From assembly GCA_910578195.1 (NCBI GenBank), contig CAJTOY010000001.1, positions 1 to 64,000 on the forward strand: a stretch of DNA of 64,000 nt. The letters run 5' to 3'. The DNA comes from an uncultured Christensenella sp. (lineage in GTDB: Bacteria > Bacillota > Clostridia > Christensenellales > Borkfalkiaceae). Below, piece after piece: positions 43,680 through 51,981 of this stretch. The notes below the pieces were generated by a model. It searched no databases, had not been told where the DNA came from, and saw only the letters and a program-made list of their open reading frames with translations. A program made the translations under genes and the position numbers. Position 1 is the stretch's first letter, and each line of letters begins with the position of its first letter.

Positions 43680-44180
43680 TTACTCCTTAAAAATGCCAAC
43701 CTTGAGGGTAGCGAATATTCTTTTATTTAAGCGGATAATCCTTTGGTTGGAAGAACCAACGTAGGGTAGGTTTACATCTTTTAATTCCTCGACGAACCGT
43801 CCGTCAACAATTGTATCTATATACTGGAAGATTTCTTGCATTTCCTCTGGGATATCTTCGATACGATACCCAGTGTAGAGCCATATATTCTTTTTGGGAA
43901 ATGTTGCTTTGACTTTTTTACAGAGAGCGAGAAGAGTTGTGTAGTTGCAATGGTGCAACGGATCGCCGCCCGTAAGCGTCAACCCTTGTATGTATGGCTT
44001 TGAAAGTTGTTCAAAGATTTCATCTTTCTCAGCCCGTGTAAACGGAATGCCAGAGGATGGGTCGTGCGTCTGTGGGTTGTGACATCCTTTACAGTGATGT
44101 TCACAACCCGATACGAAGAGAACAACACGCAGCCCGTCGCCGTTCAACATATTGTCGTGCAAAATATTATGATAGTTCAT
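43680..44180 (-). CDS. nrdG: Anaerobic ribonucleotide reductase activase
   Basis: This 166-aa radical-SAM enzyme makes the glycyl radical of NrdD. The cluster motif CEHHCKGC (CxxxCxxC) is near residue 27, and LTLTGGDPL is the SAM-binding GGE-type motif. GAGGT lies upstream of the ATG. It follows nrdD directly, so the pair is co-expressed. The presence of an oxygen-sensitive reductase shows a strictly anaerobic host. Confidence 0.93.
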   Translation of the reverse strand: MNYHNILHDNMLNGDGLRVVLFVSGCEHHCKGCHNPQTHDPSSGIPFTRAEKDEIFEQLSKPYIQGLTLTGGDPLHHCNYTTLLALCKKVKATFPKKNIWLYTGYRIEDIPEEMQEIFQYIDTIVDGRFVEELKDVNLPYVGSSNQRIIRLNKRIFATLKVGIFKE

Positions 44181-44187
44181 ACGTACC

Positions 44188-46323
44188 TCACATCGAAATC
44201 CTGTCTTTAATTTCAGCGTTCTTTGCGTCGTTGTATCTTGTGCGCCCGTGTACTCTTGTGTAGCCGAGATATCCGTTCATTCGGTCAATCTTTGTGATGA
44301 GTTCGCTGTCGCATTTCGGACACTTATCCATATCCAGCTGTTCATACCCGCAGTCTTCACAGTAGGAGAGTGAGAGGTTAACGCCTTCATAGAACCCGAA
44401 TTCCATTGCTCGTCTGATGAGCGTCTTTATTGCGTCTTTGTTGTACGAGACTGGGTAACGGCAATATTGTATCTTCCCGCCGTTGAACAAATCCCAGAAA
44501 CGGCGCTCGTAATCTTGCTTTTCAATAGGCGTGATGTCTTCCCATACGCCACAGTGGAAGCTGTTTGAAACGTACAATTTGTCAGATACATTCTGGATGA
44601 TGCCGTACTTCTTACGGAACTGTTCTACTTGCAGTCCTGCAAGGCTTTCGGCGGGCGTGCCATAGATTGCATACAAGATGCCGTCTTCTTTTTTGAACTC
44701 CGCTACCTTGGCGTTGATATGTCTCATAACTTCAAGCGCAAACTCACCGTCTTCAACAATGGACTTTTTGTTATACAGTTGTTGAAGTTCGTTCAGAGCC
44801 GTGATGCCGAAGCTCATAGTCATTGGTTTGAGGAGTGGCTTTAACTTGTCATCGGGGCTAAGCGTTCCGCCATAGAAGCCGCCTTGGCAATAGCCAAGAG
44901 GATTGGTAGACGCGAGCTTCTCGCCGAGATAGTCGTAAGTCTTTTTATGTAACCCTCTGATGAGTTGCAGATAGTAGTCAAGTGTTTCGTAGAAGTCTCT
45001 GTTCTCTTGACGCGCCTTTTGCAATATCATCGGAAGATGCAAGCTGATTGCGCCGAGGTTAAATCTTCCCTCAAAAATCGGCGTATCGTTCTCGTCGGCA
45101 GGTTCCATACCGCCACGCTCATACCAAGGCGAGAGTGATGCGCGACATCCCATAAGCGATACGACCTTTCCGTACTTCTTGTACATACTCGGTATGTAGC
45201 CTTCGCCTGTGAGCGAAAGGAAGTCTGGATACATAGATTTGCTTGAACATTCAACCGCCGCGTCAAACAAATATTCCATAGGTTTACCTTCGCCATGCAA
45301 GTTCTCGTCATACAAGAAAGTGAGCTTAGGAAAGAGCACGGGTTTCTTATGACCTTCTGCGCCCTGACCGCCCGTGCGTGTCCTTAAAATAACTTCCGTA
45401 GCCATTTGCTCCCAGCGGCTTGTTCCGATACCGAATGATGTTGCGATGAAAGGGTAGTCGCCACGGCTGCTGCCGACAGTGTTGAAGCGATACTCCCAAG
45501 ACTGGAAGCCTTGCTCAAAATCGCGGCGCACCTTGCGCTCTGCATATATGTCAGCTTGTTCGTCCACGGTTTTGCCCGAGTTATTCAACGCGGATGCGAT
45601 TGCATAAAATTCGCGCTTATATTTTTCGTAACTCTTTTGAGCATACGGTGCCAAGATTGTGTCAACGCGAGGGATAGTGAATCCACCGTACTGACAAGCG
45701 GCTGCGCTTATCGTGATGTCACTTATAACGTCGAACGCAACATCCAATGTCTTAGGTTCTGTGTACCAAACGTTACCCATTTCAAAGCCGCCGGCAAGAA
45801 CCTTTGCGATATCAAACAAGCAACAGTTCATCGTATCTAAGCGCGCGGATCTGTCGTGAATGTAAATGTATCCTTCGTTCATAGCCACACGTTCTTCGAC
45901 GTTCAAGAAGAACTTCTTATAAAGTTCTCCGTTCAGCTCGTTGTAGATGAGACTTCTTTGCGTAGGTACGAGCGCGCTGTCCGTGTTGGCGTTGTCTCTG
46001 TCGCCTATGTATCGTATTGTTTGAGACTTCTTAAATACTTTGTCGAGTATGTGTACGAAGTCTTGCTTATAGTTGCGGTAGTCCCTGTAGCTTTTTGCGA
46101 CTTTCGGGTTAACCTCGTCAAGCGCGGTCTCAACTAATCTGTGCATTTCGAGAATGCTTATCTCTTCTTGTTGAGGGAGCCTTGATTTGACCTTGTCGCA
46201 TACTTGCCGAATCTCTTCGTCCGTAAATTTTACCAGTACGCGCTCGGCAGATTTGCTGATTGCGTTAATAATTTTTGCGTCGTTGTATTCAGATAATGTT
46301 CCGTCTTTTTTAACTATCTTCAT
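44188..46323 (-). CDS. nrdD: Anaerobic ribonucleoside-triphosphate reductase
   Basis: This 711-aa glycyl-radical enzyme reduces ribonucleotides for phage DNA synthesis. It has an N-terminal ATP-cone (VKKDGTLSEYNDAKIINAI), the catalytic core, a C-terminal zinc site (CEDCGYEQLDMDKCPKC) and the glycyl radical loop NGYLG (Gly near 684). Length fits the family. The start overlaps the deoxyribonucleotidase stop (ATGA). The N-terminal ATP-cone suggests dATP feedback control. Confidence 0.95.
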   Translation of the reverse strand: MKIVKKDGTLSEYNDAKIINAISKSAERVLVKFTDEEIRQVCDKVKSRLPQQEEISILEMHRLVETALDEVNPKVAKSYRDYRNYKQDFVHILDKVFKKSQTIRYIGDRDNANTDSALVPTQRSLIYNELNGELYKKFFLNVEERVAMNEGYIYIHDRSARLDTMNCCLFDIAKVLAGGFEMGNVWYTEPKTLDVAFDVISDITISAAACQYGGFTIPRVDTILAPYAQKSYEKYKREFYAIASALNNSGKTVDEQADIYAERKVRRDFEQGFQSWEYRFNTVGSSRGDYPFIATSFGIGTSRWEQMATEVILRTRTGGQGAEGHKKPVLFPKLTFLYDENLHGEGKPMEYLFDAAVECSSKSMYPDFLSLTGEGYIPSMYKKYGKVVSLMGCRASLSPWYERGGMEPADENDTPIFEGRFNLGAISLHLPMILQKARQENRDFYETLDYYLQLIRGLHKKTYDYLGEKLASTNPLGYCQGGFYGGTLSPDDKLKPLLKPMTMSFGITALNELQQLYNKKSIVEDGEFALEVMRHINAKVAEFKKEDGILYAIYGTPAESLAGLQVEQFRKKYGIIQNVSDKLYVSNSFHCGVWEDITPIEKQDYERRFWDLFNGGKIQYCRYPVSYNKDAIKTLIRRAMEFGFYEGVNLSLSYCEDCGYEQLDMDKCPKCDSELITKIDRMNGYLGYTRVHGRTRYNDAKNAEIKDRISM

Positions 46324-46919
46324 TTAGCTATCTCTGTTTTGCCAGCCAAAATTTGGTCGGCATATTCAATTATTTTGTCGTAGGCTTCTTGCCAATTATT
46401 TACTCTCACCATACCGTTTGCGTTGGCGTCGAAAGTTTTATTGTGTGATGCGGTCATCAAAATCTTTTTGTACGAACCGCCAAGAAGATTATGTACGCCG
46501 TCGTCCACCAAAATGTCAGCATTGATGAGTTGCTTGCTACATATCGTGATAACATTCCACCAAGAAATAAACGGGAAGTATCTATCGAGGATGTATTCCA
46601 ACTTGCGACGTATTGTTTGATAGTTTGAGTTGGTACAGATATATAACTTAAAGCCCAACTCATTGATACGTGAGAGGTGGTGGATAGCATCTTCTTTTGG
46701 TTGTACTGTTCCCCAAAATTCGTCTTCATATAAAGGGGCGTAAACCTCATCTTTACTTAATGATGGGAAGAATTTTTGAACATCCCAACCCGTTATATCG
46801 TCAGCCTTAACAGACGTTCCGTGTTTCTTGTTCAACCATTCCGCCCACGCCGGAAGTAAGTTTTCTATCGTGTCGTCCATATCAACCAACAGTGTGATAT
46901 GAGAGTAATCTTTCGACAT
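46320..46919 (-). CDS. 5'(3')-deoxyribonucleotidase (HAD family)
   Basis: This 199-aa HAD-fold phosphatase has the catalytic VDMDDT motif (Asp13/Asp15) near its start and ICTNS as motif II, with DDG further on as motif III. The NT5C-type nucleotidases remove the phosphate from dNMPs and balance the pool. AAGGAG precedes the ATG. It is coupled to nrdD and to the dNMP kinase. Confidence 0.85.
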   Translation of the reverse strand: MSKDYSHITLLVDMDDTIENLLPAWAEWLNKKHGTSVKADDITGWDVQKFFPSLSKDEVYAPLYEDEFWGTVQPKEDAIHHLSRINELGFKLYICTNSNYQTIRRKLEYILDRYFPFISWWNVITICSKQLINADILVDDGVHNLLGGSYKKILMTASHNKTFDANANGMVRVNNWQEAYDKIIEYADQILAGKTEIAK

Positions 46920-47468
46920 TTAATTCTCCTTAATTCGCTGCTCTATGGCGTCCAGAATGCCTACAACGCCGCCATATAAGTCGTCGATGCCTTTGTCATT
47001 GAGAAGCGTAAAGTCGCTCTCAATGCCGTCCAGCGCCGTCTCAGACGGATGTCGTTGCTGTTCTTCGGTAAGTGGACTTTTGAAGTCTTTTCTGATGACG
47101 CGCACATGGAAAACATTCGCGTCGTCCGCTTTTAACTTTTCGAGTTCGTTGGGGAATCGTGTGTCTGGGATGATGATATAATCCCAAGTATCCTTAAAGA
47201 ACCCAGTGACCTTAGCGATGAAGTCTACCCAGAAGTCGGGTTCAACTTTTCTGATGACGTTGGTTCCAACTTGCTGTAACAGAGTTCTGCCAGCTTCGTC
47301 TTTCTCGCCGTTCCAATTGAAGAACGCTTTGCAGATATACTTGAGCAAGTCTGCTTGGTGTATGACGAGGACGGAATGCCCGCGGATAACGAGTTCGTTC
47401 TTAAAGATTTCAGCTGATGTGTCTTTGCCGTTTTGTGCTTTACCAGATATACAAATAAAATTGCGCAC
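46920..47468 (-). CDS. Deoxynucleoside monophosphate kinase
   Basis: This 182-aa kinase has a P-loop variant ISGKAQNGKDT at the start and PDTRFPNE further on, the pattern of the T4 gp1-type phage dNMP kinase family. It raises dNMP to dNDP. It starts at GTG (47468) with AAGGAG upstream. It is part of the nucleotide cluster with nrdD, the nucleotidase and dUTPase. Confidence 0.85.
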   Translation of the reverse strand: MRNFICISGKAQNGKDTSAEIFKNELVIRGHSVLVIHQADLLKYICKAFFNWNGEKDEAGRTLLQQVGTNVIRKVEPDFWVDFIAKVTGFFKDTWDYIIIPDTRFPNELEKLKADDANVFHVRVIRKDFKSPLTEEQQRHPSETALDGIESDFTLLNDKGIDDLYGGVVGILDAIEQRIKEN

Positions 47469-47577
47469 TATGTATTCTCCTTATTGTTGTGTTTCTTCGT
47501 CTGAGAAGATAAATTCTTTTGCGTAGGGAAGTGAACGCGCCCTCAAAATTAAATACCTGTGTGTTCTCGAATTTCAT
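47440..47577 (-). pseudogene. Remnant resembling a phage ThyX-like N-terminus
   Basis: A 45-aa frame begins MKFENTQVFNFEGAF, similar to the start of phage flavin-dependent thymidylate synthase-like proteins as I recall them (NTEVxxFExAxRGMRNP), but then turns to Arg-rich sequence unlike a folded protein. A second frame shortly after reads SLPYAKEFIFSDEETQQ and a stop, like a gene C-terminus. The picture is a gene with its middle deleted. GAGGAA precedes the ATG. Low certainty. Confidence 0.35.
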
Positions 47578-47800
47578 TGTGTTCCTCGTCGTCTTCTTTA
47601 TCAAGTTCGTCTATCGTAACTTGGTGGTAACCCTTAGGTTGAGGGAATGGTCTGTAGAGGGTGTGACCGCAGTGGCGGCACTTTATCTTGTCAACCTCGT
47701 TCGCAGGGTAGTTTGTAACTTCCACCTTTGTAGAGCCACACTCCGGACAAGCGATTGACAACTTGCCATCTCTTGTAATGCTTAGGCGAAATGATTTCAT
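47549..47800 (-). CDS. Small zinc-ribbon protein
   Basis: This 83-aa protein has a zinc ribbon CPECG / CRHCG (about residues 18-45) and an acidic tail. AAGGAGATACATA precedes the ATG. It lies between the PP-loop protein gene and the nucleotide genes. Function is unknown; such ribbons bind nucleic acid or proteins. Confidence 0.6.
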   Translation of the reverse strand: MKSFRLSITRDGKLSIACPECGSTKVEVTNYPANEVDKIKCRHCGHTLYRPFPQPKGYHQVTIDELDKEDDEEHNEIREHTGI

Positions 47801-47811
47801 TATGTATCTCC

Positions 47812-48546
47812 TTATTTTTTGATGCGGTGAACTGGTATGTAGCCTTTTTCAAAACGCTCTTCCAATTCAAAGATTGTGTACCTATTAAAGGGGCGCGATA
47901 TCTTGCTTTGAAGCTCTTTCAACTTGTCCCAATATTCTGGCAGGTACTTCCAGTAGTTGTAGAGTTCCCACTGATTTTTGTTTGCACAACACCAGCAAGA
48001 AACTCGGTCGAGGATTGAGTAAAGGTCTATGTATCCGTCGCGGCATTTCTCAATCCATTTGATATTGTGTGATTGACAATATTGCAAGCAGTCGGCTTCG
48101 CTCATATTCCAATCCGCGAGTGGGAAGCGCTTGTATTCCTTACGTTCCTTTTGAAGTCTCAGCGTTTCGTCGGCGGCTATGCCAACATAGCAAATCGTGT
48201 CTTCTTGCTCGCAATACTTGTCAATTGCTATCAGCTTTTCGCTCGTGCCCCAGCGGCAACGTCCGCCGCACCAAGCGTATCCGTATCTTATAATTCCGTC
48301 TTTGCGTGACTTGTGTGGCTGCTCAAACATCGTGTATAAGAACGGACACTTGGGGCGAAGAGTAGTGCATTTAATTCCGCGCTCCTGCGCATATTTCGTT
48401 AACTGCTCCCAGTTGTAGTAGATTGATTGAAACTCCATACCCGTATCGTAGAAGACGATCTCATCGAGCGGGAGTTGTTGTTCTATAATTTTGTAGACCA
48501 TAGCAAGACTATCCTTGCCACAGCTGCAACTTGCGATATACCTCAT
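47812..48546 (-). CDS. PAPS-reductase-like PP-loop protein
   Basis: This 244-aa protein has the PP-loop SCGKDSLAM at the start, as in phosphoadenosine phosphosulfate reductases and relatives (DndC, tRNA thiolases). Several Cys pairs (CGGRCRW, CWCC) may bind a metal cluster. In phages such proteins are linked with sulfur transfer or nucleic-acid modification; the substrate is unknown. AAGGAG precedes the ATG. Confidence 0.75.
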   Translation of the reverse strand: MRYIASCSCGKDSLAMVYKIIEQQLPLDEIVFYDTGMEFQSIYYNWEQLTKYAQERGIKCTTLRPKCPFLYTMFEQPHKSRKDGIIRYGYAWCGGRCRWGTSEKLIAIDKYCEQEDTICYVGIAADETLRLQKERKEYKRFPLADWNMSEADCLQYCQSHNIKWIEKCRDGYIDLYSILDRVSCWCCANKNQWELYNYWKYLPEYWDKLKELQSKISRPFNRYTIFELEERFEKGYIPVHRIKK

Positions 48547-48681
48547 AAAATCTCCTTAATAAATTTTTTCTCAAATCTATTAAGGATGCTCCGATGGCTT
48601 CCCGTGCCGCAGTAGACTTTACGACGCTATTTGAATCAGAGCTTTACGGATATCTTAATCACCAATTCGCAATAAAGGATG
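48547..48681. other. 135-bp gap between DNA polymerase and PP-loop genes
   Basis: No supported gene is visible. A minus-strand TTGACA near 48688 is followed by AT-rich sequence but no clear -10 box. A plus-strand frame of 43 codons begins at 48594 without a ribosome site and is antisense to the operon, so it is not called. Confidence 0.4.
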
Positions 48682-48765
48682 TCAACCCAAGGCACCGAGT
48701 ATGCCTTTGCTCACCGACCCAGTAACTGGGGGATTTTTGTGGTACATCGGAGAGATAATTTTCAT
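48682..48765 (-). CDS. 27-aa peptide coupled to the DNA polymerase gene
   Basis: The frame starts at the ATG directly after the polymerase stop (TAAATG), with AAGGAGG upstream, and encodes MKIISPMYHKNPPVTGSVSK plus seven residues. The strong ribosome site and exact coupling support expression. The product is unknown and too short for a domain. Confidence 0.45.
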   Translation of the reverse strand: MKIISPMYHKNPPVTGSVSKGILGALG

Positions 48766-51700
48766 TTATGCCTCCTTGTTGTAGGCTATCAAATACCAAT
48801 AGCCTGTTTGATTTTTGTAGATGTCGGCGGCATATATAATGTCGCCAGCCTTAATGGGTTTCTTTTCATATATGTTTGCTTTAACTGTGAGCCGAGCCGT
48901 CTTGCCGCTGCCGAGACTGCGCGTTCCAACTCTGTAAGACCACACTTCGCCGCCCGCACTTGAGAGGGGGACGACATCCGTGATGAGAAGTCTTCTGCGA
49001 TCTTCTTCGCGGTTGGTTACAACGTCAGCATAACCGAGGATGTCCATACTGTACTGTATCTGTTGTTTCATCGACGGTGACGGCATTGGATGTTGCTTTA
49101 TGTATTGCTCGAAGCCATACAAACACTTCATTGTCGTTTGTTCATTTTCCATTCTGTAAGATGCAGACTCTGTGCCGTCTTTGTTCGTGGTTGAACAGTT
49201 GTACGACAATATCCGCTGCACAACAAGGGATGTCACTTTATCCTTTCTGACCGACTTAGCTTGACCTTGCTTTAACAGCTCCCACAAATCGAGGATGGCG
49301 AGGAGTTCGTTAATGTTGCCAAACTGTTGGAAGTAGTCGATTGTGATGAGGGGTCTAACCTTTGAAGCCTTGAGAGCTTTTTTATCCAGCCACGCAAGCA
49401 CGTCAACGAAAGAAGTAAAGTTATTCTTACTGCAATCATATAAGGCTGCACCAACCGAAAGGCTAAATCCTTTTATTGCGGAAAGAGAGTTCACAATCAA
49501 ATTGTTTTCAACGTCTGCTTTAATTGAACGGTTGTCCTGCCCAAACCTAAACGGCGGGAACTTTATATTGAAGTAACTTTCAGCCTCTTCTTTAAGGGCG
49601 TTCATTTTGTCTTTGTCGCCTTTTTGTTCAGCGAGGGTAAGTAACACTTCATAGAACTCCAACGGGTGGTGTGCTTTAAGCCAAGCGCCGTACAGGCTGT
49701 CCAAAGCAACGCAATAGGAGTGGGATGCGTTGAATGAGTATCTTGACGAGTCTTCGATGATTTGCCACAGTTCTTGCGACATATGTGCCGCTTCTTCTGG
49801 CGTCTTATACTCGTCTTTAATCATTACTTGAGAGAAGCCGTTGATGAACTTCTCTTTATATGCCAACACCTTATCAGCGCGCTTTTTAGCAATGTTCTTT
49901 ATTGCTGTGTAGCAGTCGCTCATATCAATGCCAGCGTAGTTCAGAGCTGCCATTTCTTGTTCTTGATAGAGCAAGAAGCTGCTCGGCATTTCGTCTGTCT
50001 GTATCAACTCATCAAACGCCTTAACACCGTATGCAAACGGTTTGCGTTCTTCAAATGTCTTATACATTGACTTGAAGCCGGGGCGAATGGCGGCAACGAA
50101 CGCACCAAGTTCCGATATATTTTTCGGCTTGTACTTCGTTACTCTTGAAGCTGTTCCTGTTTGTTCGCATTGGTTGATGCCGAGTGTGCAACCTTTTTCA
50201 TAAATTTCCCAAGCCTTATCGTCCGGCGGGCACATTTTAAGAAGTTCAGTTACAGTTGGTGGTTCAATTCCAATACGGTGGTATGCTCTATAAATTAAGT
50301 CAACCACAGAAACTTTCAGTAAGTCATTTTTAAGGAAGTGACAAGCTTCCGCCCAGTGACCGTCCATAAGACAGCAGAGGTGGTCTTTAACTTTTACCAA
50401 GCCAATCTCTTTTCTGATGCTACCCTCATAGAGTAGGTATGAGCAGGGTGCAATACTCCACGAGGTTACAAGTCCGAGATAATCCTTACTCTTTTCATAT
50501 ATCTCGTGGAAGTCTTTGTCGATGTAATCAAAGACGTTGATGTCGTCTTTTTCGTCTTCGGGAGCGTGTTTCACTGCGGTTTCGTACTTCTTTATTTGTT
50601 CAGATACCGCATTTGCAATCTCAAACGAGATGCCTTGTGACTTTGCGTAGAGTTTCCACGCTGCCGACTTTTGCATGGTGCCGTAAGCAACCATCGGGTA
50701 GGCGTGGTCTTCGCCGAGTATCTCTTGTTGCGCCCGAGCAAATGGTTCTACGGGTGCGCAGTTGAAGTCTATGTCGGGCAGGGAGCCACTTTGCAGAATT
50801 CTTGTTGCGCTCATAAAACGCTCTGGGTACATATGAACTTTGGCTGCAATTCTGTCAACTTCCGTGAAGCCAAGAAGCATATTTGTGATGAACGATACCG
50901 CGGAGCCACGTCCGCTTTTTGTCAACCATCCGCCGTTCTCTTTTCCTTTGCGGATGATATGGTAGTTGTCGATGAAGTAGTCAGCCATTTTGGTGTCTTC
51001 GACGGTCTTAATTTCTTTCTCAATTTCCGACTCGTACAAAGCCCATTTATCTTCTGGAACCTGTGTCTTATATTCTTCCCAGCCGCTCCATACTAAGCTC
51101 TTGTACTTTTCATTTTTTTCTTCTTGAGACAAGGTAGGGAAGAGAGAGGGCATCTTAATTTCGGTGTTGAAGATAGGGCTGTCATATTCTTCAACTTCAA
51201 GGAAGACGCCTGTGTTGTCCATAGCGTCGTTAATTTCGTTGTGACTTAACACGCATTGGTTTGCAAACCTTTCGTATGCTGTGTCGCCGTCTGGATAGTC
51301 GAGGAACCATCCTTCCTCGTCGGGGTAAGTTAACCCTTTTGATACAAGGAAGTCGGTTCTGGTTTGACCTTGGTCTGCGCCTATGTAGTGACTGTCGCAT
51401 CCCATAATAAGAGGTATCTTCAATTCGTTATGTAAGCGCAATATTCTTTTGTTGAGTTCGCGCTGAGACTCTGTGTTGTGGTACTGAACTTCAAGGAAGA
51501 AGTTTTTGCCAAAGTGCTTTGCAAGCATAGCAGTTATCTCTTCGATGTTTTCATAACGCCAATATGCTATACAAGCCGTAGTGACAATTAAGTCATCCTT
51601 TGGAAGCGAGAGGAGCAGTGGCACGTCGAGTCGTGGTTGCCCGTAGAAGCCCGTAAGGTTTGCTTCGGACAAAACGTTGTTCAACGCCTGTCTGCCGCGC

Positions 51701-51981
51701 TCATTTTTAGCTCCCAAGAAGATGTGACAATTTGTTCTGTCTTTTTCAGTTCTGTCTTTAACCCAGTACGCCTCGGCGCCTATGAGTGGTTTGAGACCGT
51801 ATTCTTTCGCAAGCCGAACCGTTTCAAAGTAGTTACCTTGCCATCCGTGTTCAGCAGATGATAGGATACCGTGCCCAAGAGCTTTCGCTCTCTCGGCGTA
51901 ATCCTTTGGGGTTACCGCCGAGTCGGATATTCTTACGTTTGTGTACATCGCATGACGATGGTAGTTTTGAAATACTTTCAT
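48766..51981 (-). CDS. C-family DNA polymerase (DnaE-like alpha subunit)
   Basis: This 1071-aa protein is the phage replicative polymerase. It has an N-terminal PHP domain (NYHRHAMYTNVRISDSAVTP, then SSAEHG), the C-family palm with PDIDFN (Asp403/Asp405) after SGRGSAVSFI, the fingers, and a C-terminal OB-like region. FNASHSYCVALDSLYGAWLK is a typical DnaE phrase. Length is short of host DnaE, as in SPbeta YorL-type enzymes. GGAGAAGG precedes the ATG, overlapping the primase-helicase stop. Confidence 0.92.
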   Translation of the reverse strand: MKVFQNYHRHAMYTNVRISDSAVTPKDYAERAKALGHGILSSAEHGWQGNYFETVRLAKEYGLKPLIGAEAYWVKDRTEKDRTNCHIFLGAKNERGRQALNNVLSEANLTGFYGQPRLDVPLLLSLPKDDLIVTTACIAYWRYENIEEITAMLAKHFGKNFFLEVQYHNTESQRELNKRILRLHNELKIPLIMGCDSHYIGADQGQTRTDFLVSKGLTYPDEEGWFLDYPDGDTAYERFANQCVLSHNEINDAMDNTGVFLEVEEYDSPIFNTEIKMPSLFPTLSQEEKNEKYKSLVWSGWEEYKTQVPEDKWALYESEIEKEIKTVEDTKMADYFIDNYHIIRKGKENGGWLTKSGRGSAVSFITNMLLGFTEVDRIAAKVHMYPERFMSATRILQSGSLPDIDFNCAPVEPFARAQQEILGEDHAYPMVAYGTMQKSAAWKLYAKSQGISFEIANAVSEQIKKYETAVKHAPEDEKDDINVFDYIDKDFHEIYEKSKDYLGLVTSWSIAPCSYLLYEGSIRKEIGLVKVKDHLCCLMDGHWAEACHFLKNDLLKVSVVDLIYRAYHRIGIEPPTVTELLKMCPPDDKAWEIYEKGCTLGINQCEQTGTASRVTKYKPKNISELGAFVAAIRPGFKSMYKTFEERKPFAYGVKAFDELIQTDEMPSSFLLYQEQEMAALNYAGIDMSDCYTAIKNIAKKRADKVLAYKEKFINGFSQVMIKDEYKTPEEAAHMSQELWQIIEDSSRYSFNASHSYCVALDSLYGAWLKAHHPLEFYEVLLTLAEQKGDKDKMNALKEEAESYFNIKFPPFRFGQDNRSIKADVENNLIVNSLSAIKGFSLSVGAALYDCSKNNFTSFVDVLAWLDKKALKASKVRPLITIDYFQQFGNINELLAILDLWELLKQGQAKSVRKDKVTSLVVQRILSYNCSTTNKDGTESASYRMENEQTTMKCLYGFEQYIKQHPMPSPSMKQQIQYSMDILGYADVVTNREEDRRRLLITDVVPLSSAGGEVWSYRVGTRSLGSGKTARLTVKANIYEKKPIKAGDIIYAADIYKNQTGYWYLIAYNKEA

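Noticed and set aside
48594..48725. Plus-strand 43-codon frame starting MASRAAVDFTTL
   Set aside because: It is antisense within the early operon and has no ribosome site or promoter.
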